From Rhizophagus clarus (taxonomy: Eukaryota; Glomeromycota; Glomeromycetes; Glomerales; Glomeraceae): a stretch of 64,000 bases of DNA. Below the pieces are notes generated by a model that did no database searches, was not told the DNA's origin, and saw nothing but the letters and a program-made list of their open reading frames with translations. This document shows, one piece after another, positions 11,941-23,000 of the stretch. Location: positions 186,001 to 250,000 of the forward strand of contig BLAL01000254.1 in assembly GCA_015698045.1 (NCBI GenBank). Reading direction: 5' to 3'. The number at the start of each line of letters is the position of its first letter. Position 1 is the stretch's first letter. The position numbers and the translations under genes are program-made.

Positions 11941-13871
11941 TCATGATGAATGATTGATCCAACTGTGTTTAAGTGCTAACTCCGCTGTCAACTTTTTTGA
12001 TTTTAATTCTTCCACAAAACCCCTCCCTTGATCTGATGATATCTGACTACTAAGCGCTTCTAGCATCTTTCCCAATTGGTACATATCTAATGTGGTTGTA
12101 TAATAGCCAGCAGTTGTAAGCGTATTATCATCGTAGCCACTCAATTTTTCATTACAAGCACGTCTATTGTAAAATCTGTGCTCAAAATCGATGAGGACAT
12201 AGTTAAATTTATTGGGAGATTCAGGAACATAAACAACATTTGGTAATCAGATATCGCGATGAACGAAGTTTCCTTGATGCAATCTGGCTAACCCGGTGAG
12301 AATATATTTCATCATTTCCCATACATTATTTTCATTTTTCAGTTCGGACATGCAAGGAATATCTCGAGTTTTCATCACAACCCTATATATCCCTTTACCT
12401 TTGTCAAAGAGAGGCCCTTTTTCGACCTGGACAAGCCCTGGGTGACCTTTAGCATAATCGTACATTTTTTTTAAAAAATTCACCTGATTATCCATATTAG
12501 TTGCATATGGGAGATCCACCTTTAAAATAATCTTTTCAACTACATTGCTTAAAAACATAATAAAAGAATGACCTAATTTCTGTCGTTTTCCAAGAGGTAT
12601 AAGAGTATTAGGGATGTTGTCACTTATAGTTAGGATGATACGAGCAATGTTTACAACTGTGCGGAGAATAGTAAATCTATTCACAAGGTTGCTAGCATTA
12701 AGTTCGCCGGTAAGCGGAAATAGTATACTTGGTTTTTTCTTAGCTTCTACTGAACTATCAATTGCATAGAATCGCACAGTTGACCCCGCGATAGCATAGC
12801 CGATCATAAACTGAATTTTACCAAAACATATAGGAACAAGTACATTAAATTTCTCTTCTAATTCTTCTACAGCCACGTTAAATTCACCAGAGCTTGCCTT
12901 CTCCTCACCCTTAAATAGAAGTAGTTTTTTTGTCCAGCATAGAAAATCAGGCCGTTTTGTACCTATCGTAGTAGTTCCCAAATCAGCTTTATCTCGATCA
13001 ATTTCAATTTGTAAAGCTCCACCAATATATTTATTAAAAGTTTCGAGTGGAACTCTAATCATAGCATCTATCGGATAATGTAACATGCTCTCAGATTTGT
13101 TTCCAGAGAATTTCATATCAATTGTAAAAGCACTACTGATGTTTTTCGCTATCGTACTTCAACGTTCATTCTCTGTCGTACAGACATAATCTTTTATTTC
13201 AGGATAAATTTGCTCCTCATCAGAAGTCACAGGCAGTTTTTGTAGAAGCTGTCGATTAATAAGAGATTGAAGTTCTTCCGCCTTGGTTGGGATTATTTCG
13301 AATCTTTAAATAAGCTCTCCGCAGATTTTGGCACTATTATCAGCTAAATCTGCTTGGTCATAAGTCCGCTTAACTATTTATAAAGAATAAACAAGGTTAT
13401 AAACAGAAAGTGCGATATCAGAACATGAGACTCTCGAAAAAATAAAGCTAAGTCGTGCGTTATGAGCAAAATTATTACGGCTCACTTACCACTGGGTTGC
13501 TCCACGATAACGCGAATGTATTTTTTGGGCGGGTTTGACGATAAGAAGCAGGAAAGAAAAGCACAAGAATAAGTAAGTATTTGGTATTATTGGCGAATAG
13601 AACAGAGAAGACAAAAAAAATAAAGCCAAAAGCTAAGCCACATTATTCTTATACTTCGATAGAAAGAATGTACCAAGCTTCAGGAAATTTCTAAGATAAG
13701 CAAGTTTACTTTCATTCGTATCAAAACAAATAAGATCTGACAATGCATCGTCTTGCTGATCTTTATGCTTAGTGAAGTAGGAAAGTAATTCAGCTTCTCT
13801 CTTTGATTCTCAACGAAACGAACAATTTCCGTTTTAATATTTATGGTAGAACCAGAAGCGGAATCTGACAT
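11941..13871 (-). pseudogene. Crinkler-like effector: nuclease fold plus kinase-like domain, broken
   Basis: The 5' part (13871 onward) starts MSDSASGSTINIKTEIVRFV and is knocked out of frame by an extra AG pair in an AGAGAG run near 13800. The main frame 13116-11941 carries a PD-(D/E)XK-like motif (PDFLCW...LLFKGEEK) and then a kinase-like lobe with a catalytic-loop HRD (FVHRDI) and LIDFE in place of the usual DFG. In-frame stops are TGA at 12247-12249, right after HRDI, TGA at 13159-13161 and TAA at 13306-13308. This architecture is known from Crinkler/CR-effector families, thought to act on host or rival DNA. An intron probably lies between 13380 and 13620 but could not be fixed. It occupies the cargo slot of the left arm. 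Confidence 0.65.
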
Positions 13872-14124
13872 ACTGTAACAATTATAGATTTGGATAAAAG
13901 AGTAGCACGAATGGATGAACTAGGAAAAGATTTTTGGGGGATTTTATCAGGTATATATATTAGAAATCGATTGTCGCACAGATTGATCTGACCAGATTAT
14001 AAAAAAGTGATACTGATCGCACAGACTCGTAGCTTGTAATAGTGAGAAAGAAATATTCACGACACTTTATCAATACATGCAAGCGATAAAATAAATACAA
14101 ATGTGAGAGTACATGATAAAGCTT

Positions 14125-14580
14125 CTATGCTACAATAGCGAACTTGAGTTTATTACTTGAAGTGAAGCAAGTAAGACAATATTCTGTTCCATACTATTTG
14201 CCATGTAATCCATAATTCCCATGTTTTCCATCACAAATAGGGCATGGCGAGTTCCACGACTGAGGTAATGCAAAATTATAATTATCAATACCTCTAAAAG
14301 TATTTCAGAATTTCAAGTATAGGAAGTGCTCTAAGACGGATTTGATAATTAATTCTGGATCAGGTCTGACTTCAAAAGTTATAGGCCCTTTTTCTGGCTT
14401 CGAATTTATAATTTCTGATTCATGTACTTCTGTTAGTTGCCATGGCTCATTTCCAGTTTGTTTTTTATATCTTTTGTATAATTTGGAACGAATCTTATCT
14501 GTCAAAATACTTGGTAATCCAATTAATTTGGTATACCAATCCAGATATTCGGCAGTTAGTATTTTATCAGACTCAGTCAT
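14125..14580 (-). pseudogene. MTESDKI zinc-motif protein, left-arm copy, two in-frame stops
   Basis: This 152-codon frame aligns throughout with the intact right-arm gene at 48198-48722. It starts MTESDKILTAEYLDWYTKL and keeps the CPICDGKHGNYGLHG and YCLTC zinc-binding pairs. TGA at 14305-14307 stands where the right arm has CGA, and a TAG near 14190 stands where the right arm has TGG. The stretch between the last two Cys pairs is shorter than in the right arm. No frameshift is needed. Function is unknown; the paired CxxC motifs suggest a metal-binding protein. Confidence 0.75.
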
Positions 14581-14750
14581 TTTCCTTTTTATATGACTGC
14601 AAACAATTTAAATCTCCGCCCCCTTGTTCAAGAACTGCGGGGTGAAAGGGTCGAAAAAAGAAAATCTATCTGTTAAGAAATATATCACTTTTCTCCCACC
14701 CTAAAATCTTTGATTGAGGGGTGAGACTATGCAGTTATCTCAATTTCACG

Positions 14751-16313
14751 CTATTCACATTTAATAAAGTAAGATCCGGCTTTATACTCACCTTCTATTT
14801 CTTCATCATCATGACCTAATTTGCATAATGGACAGATGTAGTCCCCGCATGATGCCTCATCAGTAATCCCATAATAATCGAAATTTTCACAAGTACATTC
14901 TCTATATAGATTAGGATATTGATCCAATATCTTGTTGCGAAAATAGGAATGATCGGTATGCAGATGATACACTTGCGATCACTACCTCACCACCACAGAA
15001 ATCTTCCTCCTTAAGATTCGTGAGATCATTATCATTTGCTTTAGCTGGAGTGATTTGAGGTGTAGATGGTGTATTTATTTCAGGTAATATTTTTTTGGGA
15101 CGGGCTGTCTCAGAAATTTCGGATACATGACCAGCTTCCGGAGACAACTTTTCCAAAGATATACCATAATCTATGATCTCTTGAAATTGTGCATCAGTAA
15201 GCTCTGAAATGGAATTCGCGCTATATGAATTAATATACTTGATCTTATCTAGACCCACTTTTTCGAATAATTTATAGTTTTTTTCAGCTTTCTGAGTTTT
15301 CTTACGCAAGCTATCCCATGATACGTCCCTAAGTTTTAACCCTAATTCTTGCGATCTTTTCTTGCGGAGGATAGAAAATTGTTCTGTGATGGTGTCATAA
15401 AGCACACTTCTCGCCTCCTTTTCACCAAATTTACCACCATTGCTTCTGATAATCTCATCAAGCTGATCTCTGAAATCTTTCTAATAGAGGCACCAACATA
15501 AAATTTCTTCCTGATTAGCTCGATTTGCCCTATCTTCGGTATTGATGGCTTTGTCACATAACTGAGCTAGATGTTGTGAGGCTTCATCAATACTATTATA
15601 TGTAACTTTTCCGGGATGGGCTATCTCAGAAACTTCAATCACATTATTATGGTTTATAGAGGATGGACCATCAGATTCCGAAGGAGAATTGAATAATTCG
15701 TGCTTGAGTTCATCCATTCCTTTTTTCTTATGTGACCTGCTACTTCCGGTAACTCTCTTTTGATTACGTGTCACTGGATCAGAGGTAGGACACTTGATCT
15801 CTTGAGGCATTTTCTTGTCAAGATATGCTGGAAGAGACTCTTGGACTTGAAGCTTCTTTTCTCGCCTCCTCTGCCTAATATCTTCACCAACAATTTTCTT
15901 ATGAGCCTCGAGCAAGAAACTATCCATCTCTTTCTCCTCTAACAATTTTTCATGATGGACCGCACCCGAATTGAACTTAGATGAGTTATTGTTAAGGTAA
16001 TATCATTTTGCGACTGCTTCTGTTCCACTTTCGTGAGTCTATCTCTAACTTCAATATTCTCAGATTCCAGCTCCTCGATTCTGGCCCTAAGTTTGGCATT
16101 TTCAGCATCACGTCTCTCGTTATATTCCTTATTCGCTCTTAAAAACTTGATATTACTGCGCTTAAGTTCAGCTATTTCAGCATCAGACACTGAGAGCTTG
16201 TTTCTAAGATCGGTATTCTCTTTTTTAAGATCAGCTCTCTCAGCTTCAAGCTTGGCATTCTTAGCTTCAAGTTCAGTGATACTCTGTTTCAATAATTCAA
16301 GATCGGATGATAT
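14751..16313 (-). pseudogene. Coiled-coil/zinc protein, left-arm copy, multiply broken
   Basis: This is the counterpart of the intact gene at 46424-48085. The start ATG has become ATA at 16311-16313. A frameshift near 15985 separates the N-terminal coiled coil (LEAKNAKLEAERADLKKENT) from the middle. TAG at 15481-15483 interrupts the helical middle domain. An 11-nt deletion near 14960 shifts the C-terminal Cys domain (CGDYICPLCKLGHDDEE) out of frame. The several kinds of damage mark this copy as dead, in contrast to the core genes, which carry only stops. Confidence 0.8.
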
Positions 16314-16499
16314 GATCTATAATATATAAAACTAATACACTGTATATAAGCATTCAAAATAAAAAAAAATACGTGTTTTTGACTGGGGCGCCCCGGCTGA
16401 AATTTGCCAAGAATAATTTTTTATTAATATATGCGAAAAATAAATACAAATGTTTGGGACGTAGCCCGTGATACATGATGTCTATGCTAATATACATGA

Positions 16500-17498
16500 T
16501 TATTTTTTCGATCGATACCCCTCTATCCTAACCCTCTTCCTTTCAGGTTCTTCCTCAGCACATGCCCTATCTTTTAACAAACCTAACATGATGCCCAAAA
16601 CCTTCAACACTCCCTTACACAAAGTGACATATTCCTCTGAATCCTTATCTAAGGCCTTCTTGTTAAATTCGATAGTGAATGGAAGTTCACTCGCCTGGAA
16701 AATTTCACCAGGACTATAAAGAAGAAAATACCAATTCCTGGCAGAGGTTACAATACCATATAGATAGTTGAAATCGTCATCCCCCCTTTTTCGTTTTCTC
16801 TTGTTCGTTTCATACGAACTCTCGAGCTGTTTGATATTCTGAGCGAAGCCTTCAAGCACGCTACGCTGAACCTTGTCCTCTGTGATGCAAATTAGATTTT
16901 CAGCTTCCTTGATTGCGTAATCAACTCATTCACAGCTTTCATCACCAATTATTTCGTATTCAGGCCTCATGCTGAATTCCTTACTCACTATGTCTCCTGC
17001 AATGTGAAGAGCTGTATGAAGTATGGTCGAAACATACTCATTACGCATAGACTCCAAACTATCCAGAACTAATGACCCGTAATTTTTCATCCTGAATAAA
17101 ATATTCTCTATACAATGCTCGAAGTGCTTGTTGGAGTCTTGGACTTCATGAGTTTCTGGCGAAAATAGTGGGATGGTTTCTGTACCATCGGAGCTGATAC
17201 CATATTTCGCTAACACCTCCTTCAAACTCTTGTACGAGGAGAACACACGCTTCAGCTTTTCTTTGAGGGCCTGAACCTCTTTTGCGAGAAGTGTTGCTGG
17301 TCCATCTTTAAATCCATAACTACGTAGTTTTTCTTCGGTCATATCAAGAAAGGAGAGGCCGATAATTTCTTCATTGCGAAGAATATCGAAATGCTTTTTC
17401 TCGAGCTTGAGGTTTTGCTCTTTCAAAAAATCGATAAGGGTTTCTGTATCCCAGTTCTCGATCAAATAAAAGTCGTGTTCAGCTGTTGAGGTGGACAT
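16500..17498 (-). pseudogene. SAM-like plus nuclease-fold protein, left-arm copy, one in-frame TGA
   Basis: A single 333-codon frame starts MSTSTAEHDFYLIENWDTET. A SAM-like helical domain (TLIDFLKEQNLKLEKKHFDI...LLAKEVQALK) is followed by a region corresponding to the PD-(D/E)XK-like part of the right-arm paralogue. TGA at 16926-16928 lies directly before VDYAIKE; the right arm has CGA at that codon. The expected EGK of the nuclease motif reads EDK here. The 83-bp intron of the right-arm gene is absent, and the exons are joined exactly. The promoter-proximal AACGTAACACTA block is shared with the paralogue. Confidence 0.75.
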
Positions 17499-17806
17499 AG
17501 TGTTACGTTTTTATGCTTTAGCGCCTTAACGGCTAGTAGAAATAGGCTCGGACAAAAAAATAGTGTTACGTTCTGGAGTGAGATAAAAATTTATTTCTGT
17601 TCGGGAAAGAGAATACTGGGCATTAATATAGGTTTTTATGTAGCACAGGCATTGCATCATTACACGTGATCCATTTCTCATGTACAGTATAATATTAATA
17701 CTTTATTTATGAAATAAAACGTTGCCAGAACACGGCCTACAATACATAAAAATTGCGACTATATCGCTACATGATAATGAAATATAAATAAAAAAAAATC
17801 TAACTA

Positions 17807-18106
17807 CTAGGGATATATGAGGATGAGACCCTCTTCAATGTGATCGATATTAAAATACTTAGAAATCCTATCATCTAATTCCAACACTTTCTCCGATCCT
17901 CTTGGATCTTCCACACGAAGCTTAATATTTTTAAGAATCTCGATATTTCGTCTTGCCATTTCTTCTTTGATAGTGGGTATGGCATTTCTGACCAATGTTT
18001 GCCAGGCTATTTTGATTGTGAAGATGTCATCATCCGATTTATTATGGACTTTAAACCTGAAGTCAATAATATTGGCCATTTTTCGATTCCTAATTTCAAG
18101 GCTCAT
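17807..18106 (-). CDS. Small ubiquitin-like (beta-grasp) candidate protein, left arm
   Basis: This 99-residue intact frame starts MSLEIRNRKMANIIDFRFKV. It matches the right-arm gene at 44536 in position and general pattern: an N-terminal LRFR/FRFKV strand, a central helix with RN-IPTIKEEM, and an end with DHIEEGLILIYP (right arm DEDMIHIFVYP). Length and alternating pattern suggest a ubiquitin-like fold, a header domain known in Crinkler-type effectors; this is inference from pattern only. An AATAAA polyadenylation signal lies just downstream, as in the right arm. Confidence 0.55.
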   Translation of the reverse strand: MSLEIRNRKMANIIDFRFKVHNKSDDDIFTIKIAWQTLVRNAIPTIKEEMARRNIEILKNIKLRVEDPRGSEKVLELDDRISKYFNIDHIEEGLILIYP

Positions 18107-18345
18107 AGTGAGAATTTTCTTTCGGCTTAGCGCTCGTTCTCATACATACATAACTTCTGACATATACATATCTTAGCGAAGCACTTACAGGTAAAATTTT
18201 CGCAGGAAAGTTGGCTGAACTTCCACATACTCCTACATGCTTTATATCTTGCTGGGAGGAGTTAAGGAGATAAGAAAAATAATTATCAATGTTGTATGAT
18301 GCCAAGAGTTTCATGGAAGCACATGTAAACAGAATCCTCATACCT
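18107..18345 (-). other. Conserved 5' leader of the left ubiquitin-like gene
   Basis: This stretch matches 44280-44520 in inverted orientation, including CAGCAAGATATAAAGCATGT and AGTTCAGCCAACTTTCCTGC. On the left it is open from an ATG at about 18341 (MRILFTCASMKLLASYNIDN) up to a GTAAGT donor-like site, so it may be a first exon. On the right one extra T breaks that reading. Confidence 0.45.
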
Positions 18346-18529
18346 TTTCACATGTAGATCTACCAGAAAGACCCATAGTTGGTCTTACGCCCAGCAATCT
18401 CGAAATTGCGAAGTCCTCAGCCTTTCATAACATATGCTTTTGACGTTAATATTTACTTTTACGGTATGTCCTGTATTGCGTGTATACTTTCTTTCACATT
18501 TTCTCATGTTTGTTTGGAAAAAAAATAGA

Positions 18530-18661
18530 GGTATTGGTTAGTGTGGTTAGCTTCTTTTCGGTATATGCGAAAATTATTATGTTGCACAAGACCTGTCCTG
18601 TGATTCACTTATTTTTTGTTGCACAGGAGTGGCCCAGCAAATTCATCTGAGCTGAAGATCA
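18530..18661 (-). promoter_or_regulatory. Recurring 5' module at the arm boundary
   Basis: It contains TTGTGCAACATAATAATTTTC, an AAGCTAACC-like stretch, AACCAATACCTCTATTTTTT and then a T-run. The same module recurs at 43490-43575 and 44037-44112. The recurrence upstream of different genes suggests a shared promoter or a recombination sequence. Confidence 0.4.
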
Positions 18662-19330
18662 CTACTCCGAACTAAGCCTTTCCACTATCTCATCTAACGC
18701 AAGCTCTTCTAAACCATCCAAATGAACTTTAAACGCATTCTCAGAGGCTAACTGAATCTTTGCCTCTTGATTAAGGCTTCTGAAAAAAACTTTTTTCATT
18801 CCAGACTTTGAATAAATTTGTATTATAATCACATTTTAATAAAGAGCTCGTGATAGAGCTAATATATGCTCTGACCCTAAAACATCTGTCTTGATAAATG
18901 CATCGCATAAAGCTCCCAGTCTATACTTTGAAGGAGCTAAATTCGGATGATGGAGGAATTTCATAATTACGTTATTTATCCAAACTTTCATCTCTTCACG
19001 CTTCCAGCATAATTTTAATAGTTGACATAAAGTGAGATTGTACCAATTAGCTTTGAGTAAAATATGCAATAGGCTTATTTTTTCGTTAACCACTGCTAGT
19101 AAACTTCTTTCCGATACAATGTTCCAGATACGATATGAAATGAAAGAAAGATATCTTCTTAATATCGGCAATTCATGTAAAGGTGGAATTAAAAGCCTTT
19201 CTTCTCTCCAATGCATATAACCTTCGAGTAGCAATTTACGATATACTGGCCTATTTATAACTATCAAGCGATTAGTTTTGGGATTATAGATTTTTTTGCG
19301 AGCTTCTGTTGGTTGATCTAATGTTTCCAT
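18662..19330 (-). pseudogene. Protein with giant-virus-like NPxTxR adaptor motif, one in-frame TAA
   Basis: The frame is 223 codons from METLDQPTEARKKIYNPKTN to a TAG at 18662. The segment IYNPKTNRLIVINRPVYRKL (residues about 14-33, then LEGY) fits the short NP-x-T-x-R-x-I...Y-x-x-L...G motif of the 2-cysteine-adaptor type, found repeatedly in pox-, mimi- and asfar-like large DNA viruses. The rest is helical and unrecognised. TAA at 18836-18838 interrupts an otherwise intact frame (LSRALY, stop, NVIIIQIY). A CAA-to-TAA change is the simplest cause, but no paralogue was available for comparison. It is the first core gene inside the left arm boundary. Confidence 0.55.
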
Positions 19331-19439
19331 AGCGTCAGTATGAAAAGATAATTTATCTCATTAAAATACCAATTAATTTAAATACATATTTATTATAAAA
19401 TTAAAAGTGAAAAAGGGTCTTATATCCTAAAATACTTTC

Positions 19440-19715
19440 ATGGCTCGCTTTACTTGCCCATATATCAAGAAGAATGGTATTGTTTGTGAAAATAGGTCCT
19501 GTTGCCCTACCGGGTGTTATAGGCATTGGCATTTATATGAAAAAAATATGAAAAAAAGACCCTGTCTTGTTTGCGGATTTCCTACTGATAATGATTCAGG
19601 TTGTTGTTCCAAACATTCTGCTAAGTTCTATGCATACAATTATCAGATGAGGCAGAAATATAAGGCTGAGATCCTTCAACTTGCAAAGACTTCTGAACTA
19701 TATGCTGAGGAGTGA
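19440..19715 (+). CDS. Small Cys/His-rich zinc-binding-type protein
   Basis: An intact 91-residue frame starts MARFTCPYIKKNGIVCENRS. Cys/His residues are spaced as CPY...C...SCC...C-R-HWH...CLVCG...CCSKH, suggesting two or three zinc sites, followed by a helical tail. A second family member lies at 37309-37737 on the opposite strand, sharing the CP...C.N...GYR-HW...PC-CG-P...H-Y pattern. Both lie inside the core and both are intact although the replication genes are broken. Function is unknown; a nucleic-acid-binding or regulatory role is possible. Confidence 0.7.
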   Translation: MARFTCPYIKKNGIVCENRSCCPTGCYRHWHLYEKNMKKRPCLVCGFPTDNDSGCCSKHSAKFYAYNYQMRQKYKAEILQLAKTSELYAEE

Positions 19716-19860
19716 GACATCTATTAGTGAACTTCAGGTTAGATATAGTGCTCCAACATTGATCCAATAAAACCCGAACCTTGAGAACTTGCCATATCCC
19801 TCCTAGCTTGGGATCAGTAACTTCAGATCAAAACCAATCTGACTTTTTCAGAGTACTAGT

Positions 19861-19917
19861 TAGGGTATTCTTCTTCAGAAATATTATATAAAATAATGGA
19901 AGAAGAATACCCTAACA
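19861..19917. repeat. Solitary copy of the GGGTATTCTT palindromic element
   Basis: The arms TTAGGGTATTCTTCTTC and GAAGAAGAATACCCTAA flank an AT-rich centre (AAATATTATATAAAATAATG). It is the same design as the three copies at 23754-23971, lying just beyond the 3' end of the primase-helicase gene. Confidence 0.75.
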
Positions 19918-20038
19918 GTAGTATTGGTAAAAAATTCTTTGGACAATTGCCTTGGTCTTTGGACCTCTTAACTCATCACACAAGCTGATAACATATGTCC
20001 GAGATGATCAAATAATATTAGCATATATCAAATAGATT

Positions 20039-23000
20039 CTAAATATAATCAGCGATTGGTTCATTATTTACTTTGCTAGAATCAAGAGACGTATTTATTA
20101 ACAATTCATCGGAAGAAAGTTTACTATAAGCATATCGGGTATCTTTTCTATTATCCTAATATACCTTCTTCCCTGTTTGATACGAAGGTAATTTGGGAGA
20201 ATTCTCACTATCAAATGAACCAACCAAGTGATAGTGCGCATGTTTATTATTGATAGCTTTGAACTTCAGCCCATATGTTGCGTATAAAGCTGAATTTAGT
20301 AACCCAAGTTTCGCTCAAATCGTTTTTAATCCTGATTTTTTAGCACTACGGGATGCATCTGTATTATCAAATACTCGAGCTATTTTAGGCACTAAACCCT
20401 GGAGATACGATATCGATTCGGGAGTATTCAACCACTTTTTGACATCATCAGATTTATATCGTGTCCTATCATCAATGTCTTTAGCAGGTGTACAGATCCT
20501 TAGTAATTCCAAGCAAATTCGATGCCTCTCAGCTCGAGTAGCTATGATAAGTTTATCTTCTCTATAATCTTTGCGAATGATAGCCTCAACAGCTGTTTCA
20601 TTGTTAATGCCAGCGTCTCGTAACTGTCTATAAGCTCTGAACCATTTCATATGATTATAATTCCCATACTTCGATATGAATTCTTTGGTCAATGATTCAA
20701 GCGGAATCTTATAACATTCTACAATATGATGCCGGTCTAGATATCGCATTTCCTCTAAAGTCTTCTTTGGCTTATTTTTCAAAACCTTGGCTATCTCATG
20801 ATCAAGAATATGGACATTTGAAATATCTGAAATTTCTTCCGCTTTAATGATAGATGAACTCACCTTTACTGTCTGGAATAATGATATCGTATTATCTTTA
20901 GGTTTAGGAATAAGTTCTATAATAGAAATTACCATACCCGCATTTCGGAGAAAATCAATCATTCTCCAGCCAAATAAACGATGAGATTGAAATTTTTCTA
21001 ACATATATGCAACCTATAAACGAATAGTTAGTACTTCTTTATTCTGAATGATAGAGTTGATATCTGGAAATATTCCTCTATTCTGAAGCTCTTAGGGGAG
21101 ACATTCACGTTTAGCATTCAACAACTATCGAAATAGCCCTTCTTCTGTAATGGGAACATTAGACGATCTTTGCTCGATATGACATATATAATCTTTAATG
21201 CACCGCATGCGGAATAACATCTGATTTGTTCTGGCGTTTGTTTCTATATAGCTATTAAAGAGACAAAATGCTCGCTCAAAATTAGGATTAGTGCAAGATA
21301 CTCCTATTTTTAGAGTGCTAGTATAAGCAACTAAGTCTACGACTTTCCATGCTTCTTCAACGTTACTGAAATCGTGAGCCTTTTCTACTAGATCAGATTT
21401 ACCATGATACTCCTTAATCCACAGTTCTGGAAAATCGGTCTTAAGAGCATGAACAATCCCTTGCACATCCTTTCTAAGATGGCAGATAAGCGAAGCACTT
21501 TTCCGATTCTCAAAAGGTAGTAAAGACATTTGCTTGGCCTAATCCCAGAGTTCAGCTAATACAGTTTCTTTATTGGGAGCCAAGCGGAATGTCTTACCTT
21601 CTTGTGGTTGATAAGTGTTATGGACAATTGGAAATACTCTATCCTTGCGAAGGGCCTTAATCCATTTAATGTTGAGGTCAATTAAGTCATTGTCCATTAC
21701 AATAATGCGCCTTGCATTTTGTATTAATTTATATAATTTTTCTATCGATTGACCTGCCAGACGACTTTGTGCTTAAGCAATTATAGATACTATTTCATCA
21801 AGCCATAAGTCGTATTGGAATTGAGGGCATTTGCATTATTTATTGCATTTACAATTATTGGTAATACGATGTAAGCTTTCTATCTGGCATACTACCCTCT
21901 TATGATCAGGTAGATTTATATTACCATTGATATCACAATATGACTTAAGATTAAGTCTTGAAGTTACAGCATTTGAGTAAGAGTGGCGCGTGGATAATAC
22001 TAGCAAATTTACATCATTAGAAATAGTCAAATTTTCAAGGATATAGGTTTTTCCCGTTTCCCAAGGCAACCTCACATATATATCACCTTCGTTAGGTAGT
22101 GGTCTTACATATCTCTCCTCATATGTTTCTGTCGCTGTAAGAGGGTTATTATACTTGACCCAAGATGGCATCTTTACAAAAGCTCTTGGGAAACCCTGGC
22201 CTTTTAGTTCCCTTAAAGGAACATGTGGTAAATTTTTATTTTTTTGCAGAATTTTTTCCGCAATAGATGGGTCGCATTCAAATACTTCCCCAGGTTCATC
22301 ACTACCTTGCCAGAAGCATTTTACGATGAATTTCCCATTGCTAGTACATACACGACTGAATCACTGCTGATTCTTGTCATGTATACGTTTACATTGTGGA
22401 CATTCTAATGGAGCTTTTTGGTTAAAATATACAAAGTTTTCTGAGTCTTTTTCTTCAATAGTATAATCCCTAAGATAATTAAAATATTTTTGCAAAACAA
22501 GATCTGCGCATTTTTGTAGTATATCATGACCTACGATTATCTTTAGTGGACTATTATTTTTTTCTATGCTAAGCATTCTAGGTCTTACCTCGAGACCCAA
22601 ATTAGAAGGTGGTTGAACCCTGGTGTGATCGAGTTCATTCCAGCCATTAGTTATCAAAGATAACAGGATACGCTTCACACGACCTTTTTTTGCTGAACTG
22701 ATTAGGCAAAGGTTAAAGTTTTGGCCAGGTAATCCTCTATCAATAAACCTGCCAAATTTTTCACCTGTCAAGGTATATACCAATTCTGTGAACGCTTTAA
22801 GCTCATTATGGTTAATAAGAAGCGTTGGAGCGTATAAAAGATGGTAACTACATTTACTAGAGTCTGATGATGTAGCAATTACTAATCCTTTAAGAATGTC
22901 TTCCCAGTTGCAGTCGAGAATTTGGTACAAAGCTCTTATGAAAGAGCAACAGATTCGGATGAATACACTGTCAGACTTAACTCCATTTACTTTCATATCT

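Larger units (their letters stand above)
11080..18661 (-). repeat. Left inverted gene arm (paralogous to 43.97-52.7 kb)
   Basis: Read on the minus strand, this region has the same gene order and similar intergenic sequence as the plus-strand region from 43970. The order is ubiquitin-like gene, SAM/nuclease gene, coiled-coil gene, MTESDKI gene, cargo, MENQ gene. Homology starts sharply at 18661, directly after the stop of the 18662-19330 gene, with GATCTTCA...GAATTTGCTGGGCC; the right arm has the same start at 43970. Most left-arm genes are broken. Confidence 0.8.

Noticed and set aside
16033-16329. Plus-strand Ser/Leu-rich frame opposite the coiled-coil gene (also 46408-46791 opposite its paralogue)
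   Set aside because: It is the antisense of the heptad-repeat coding sequence; Ser/Leu runs mirror Glu/Lys codons.
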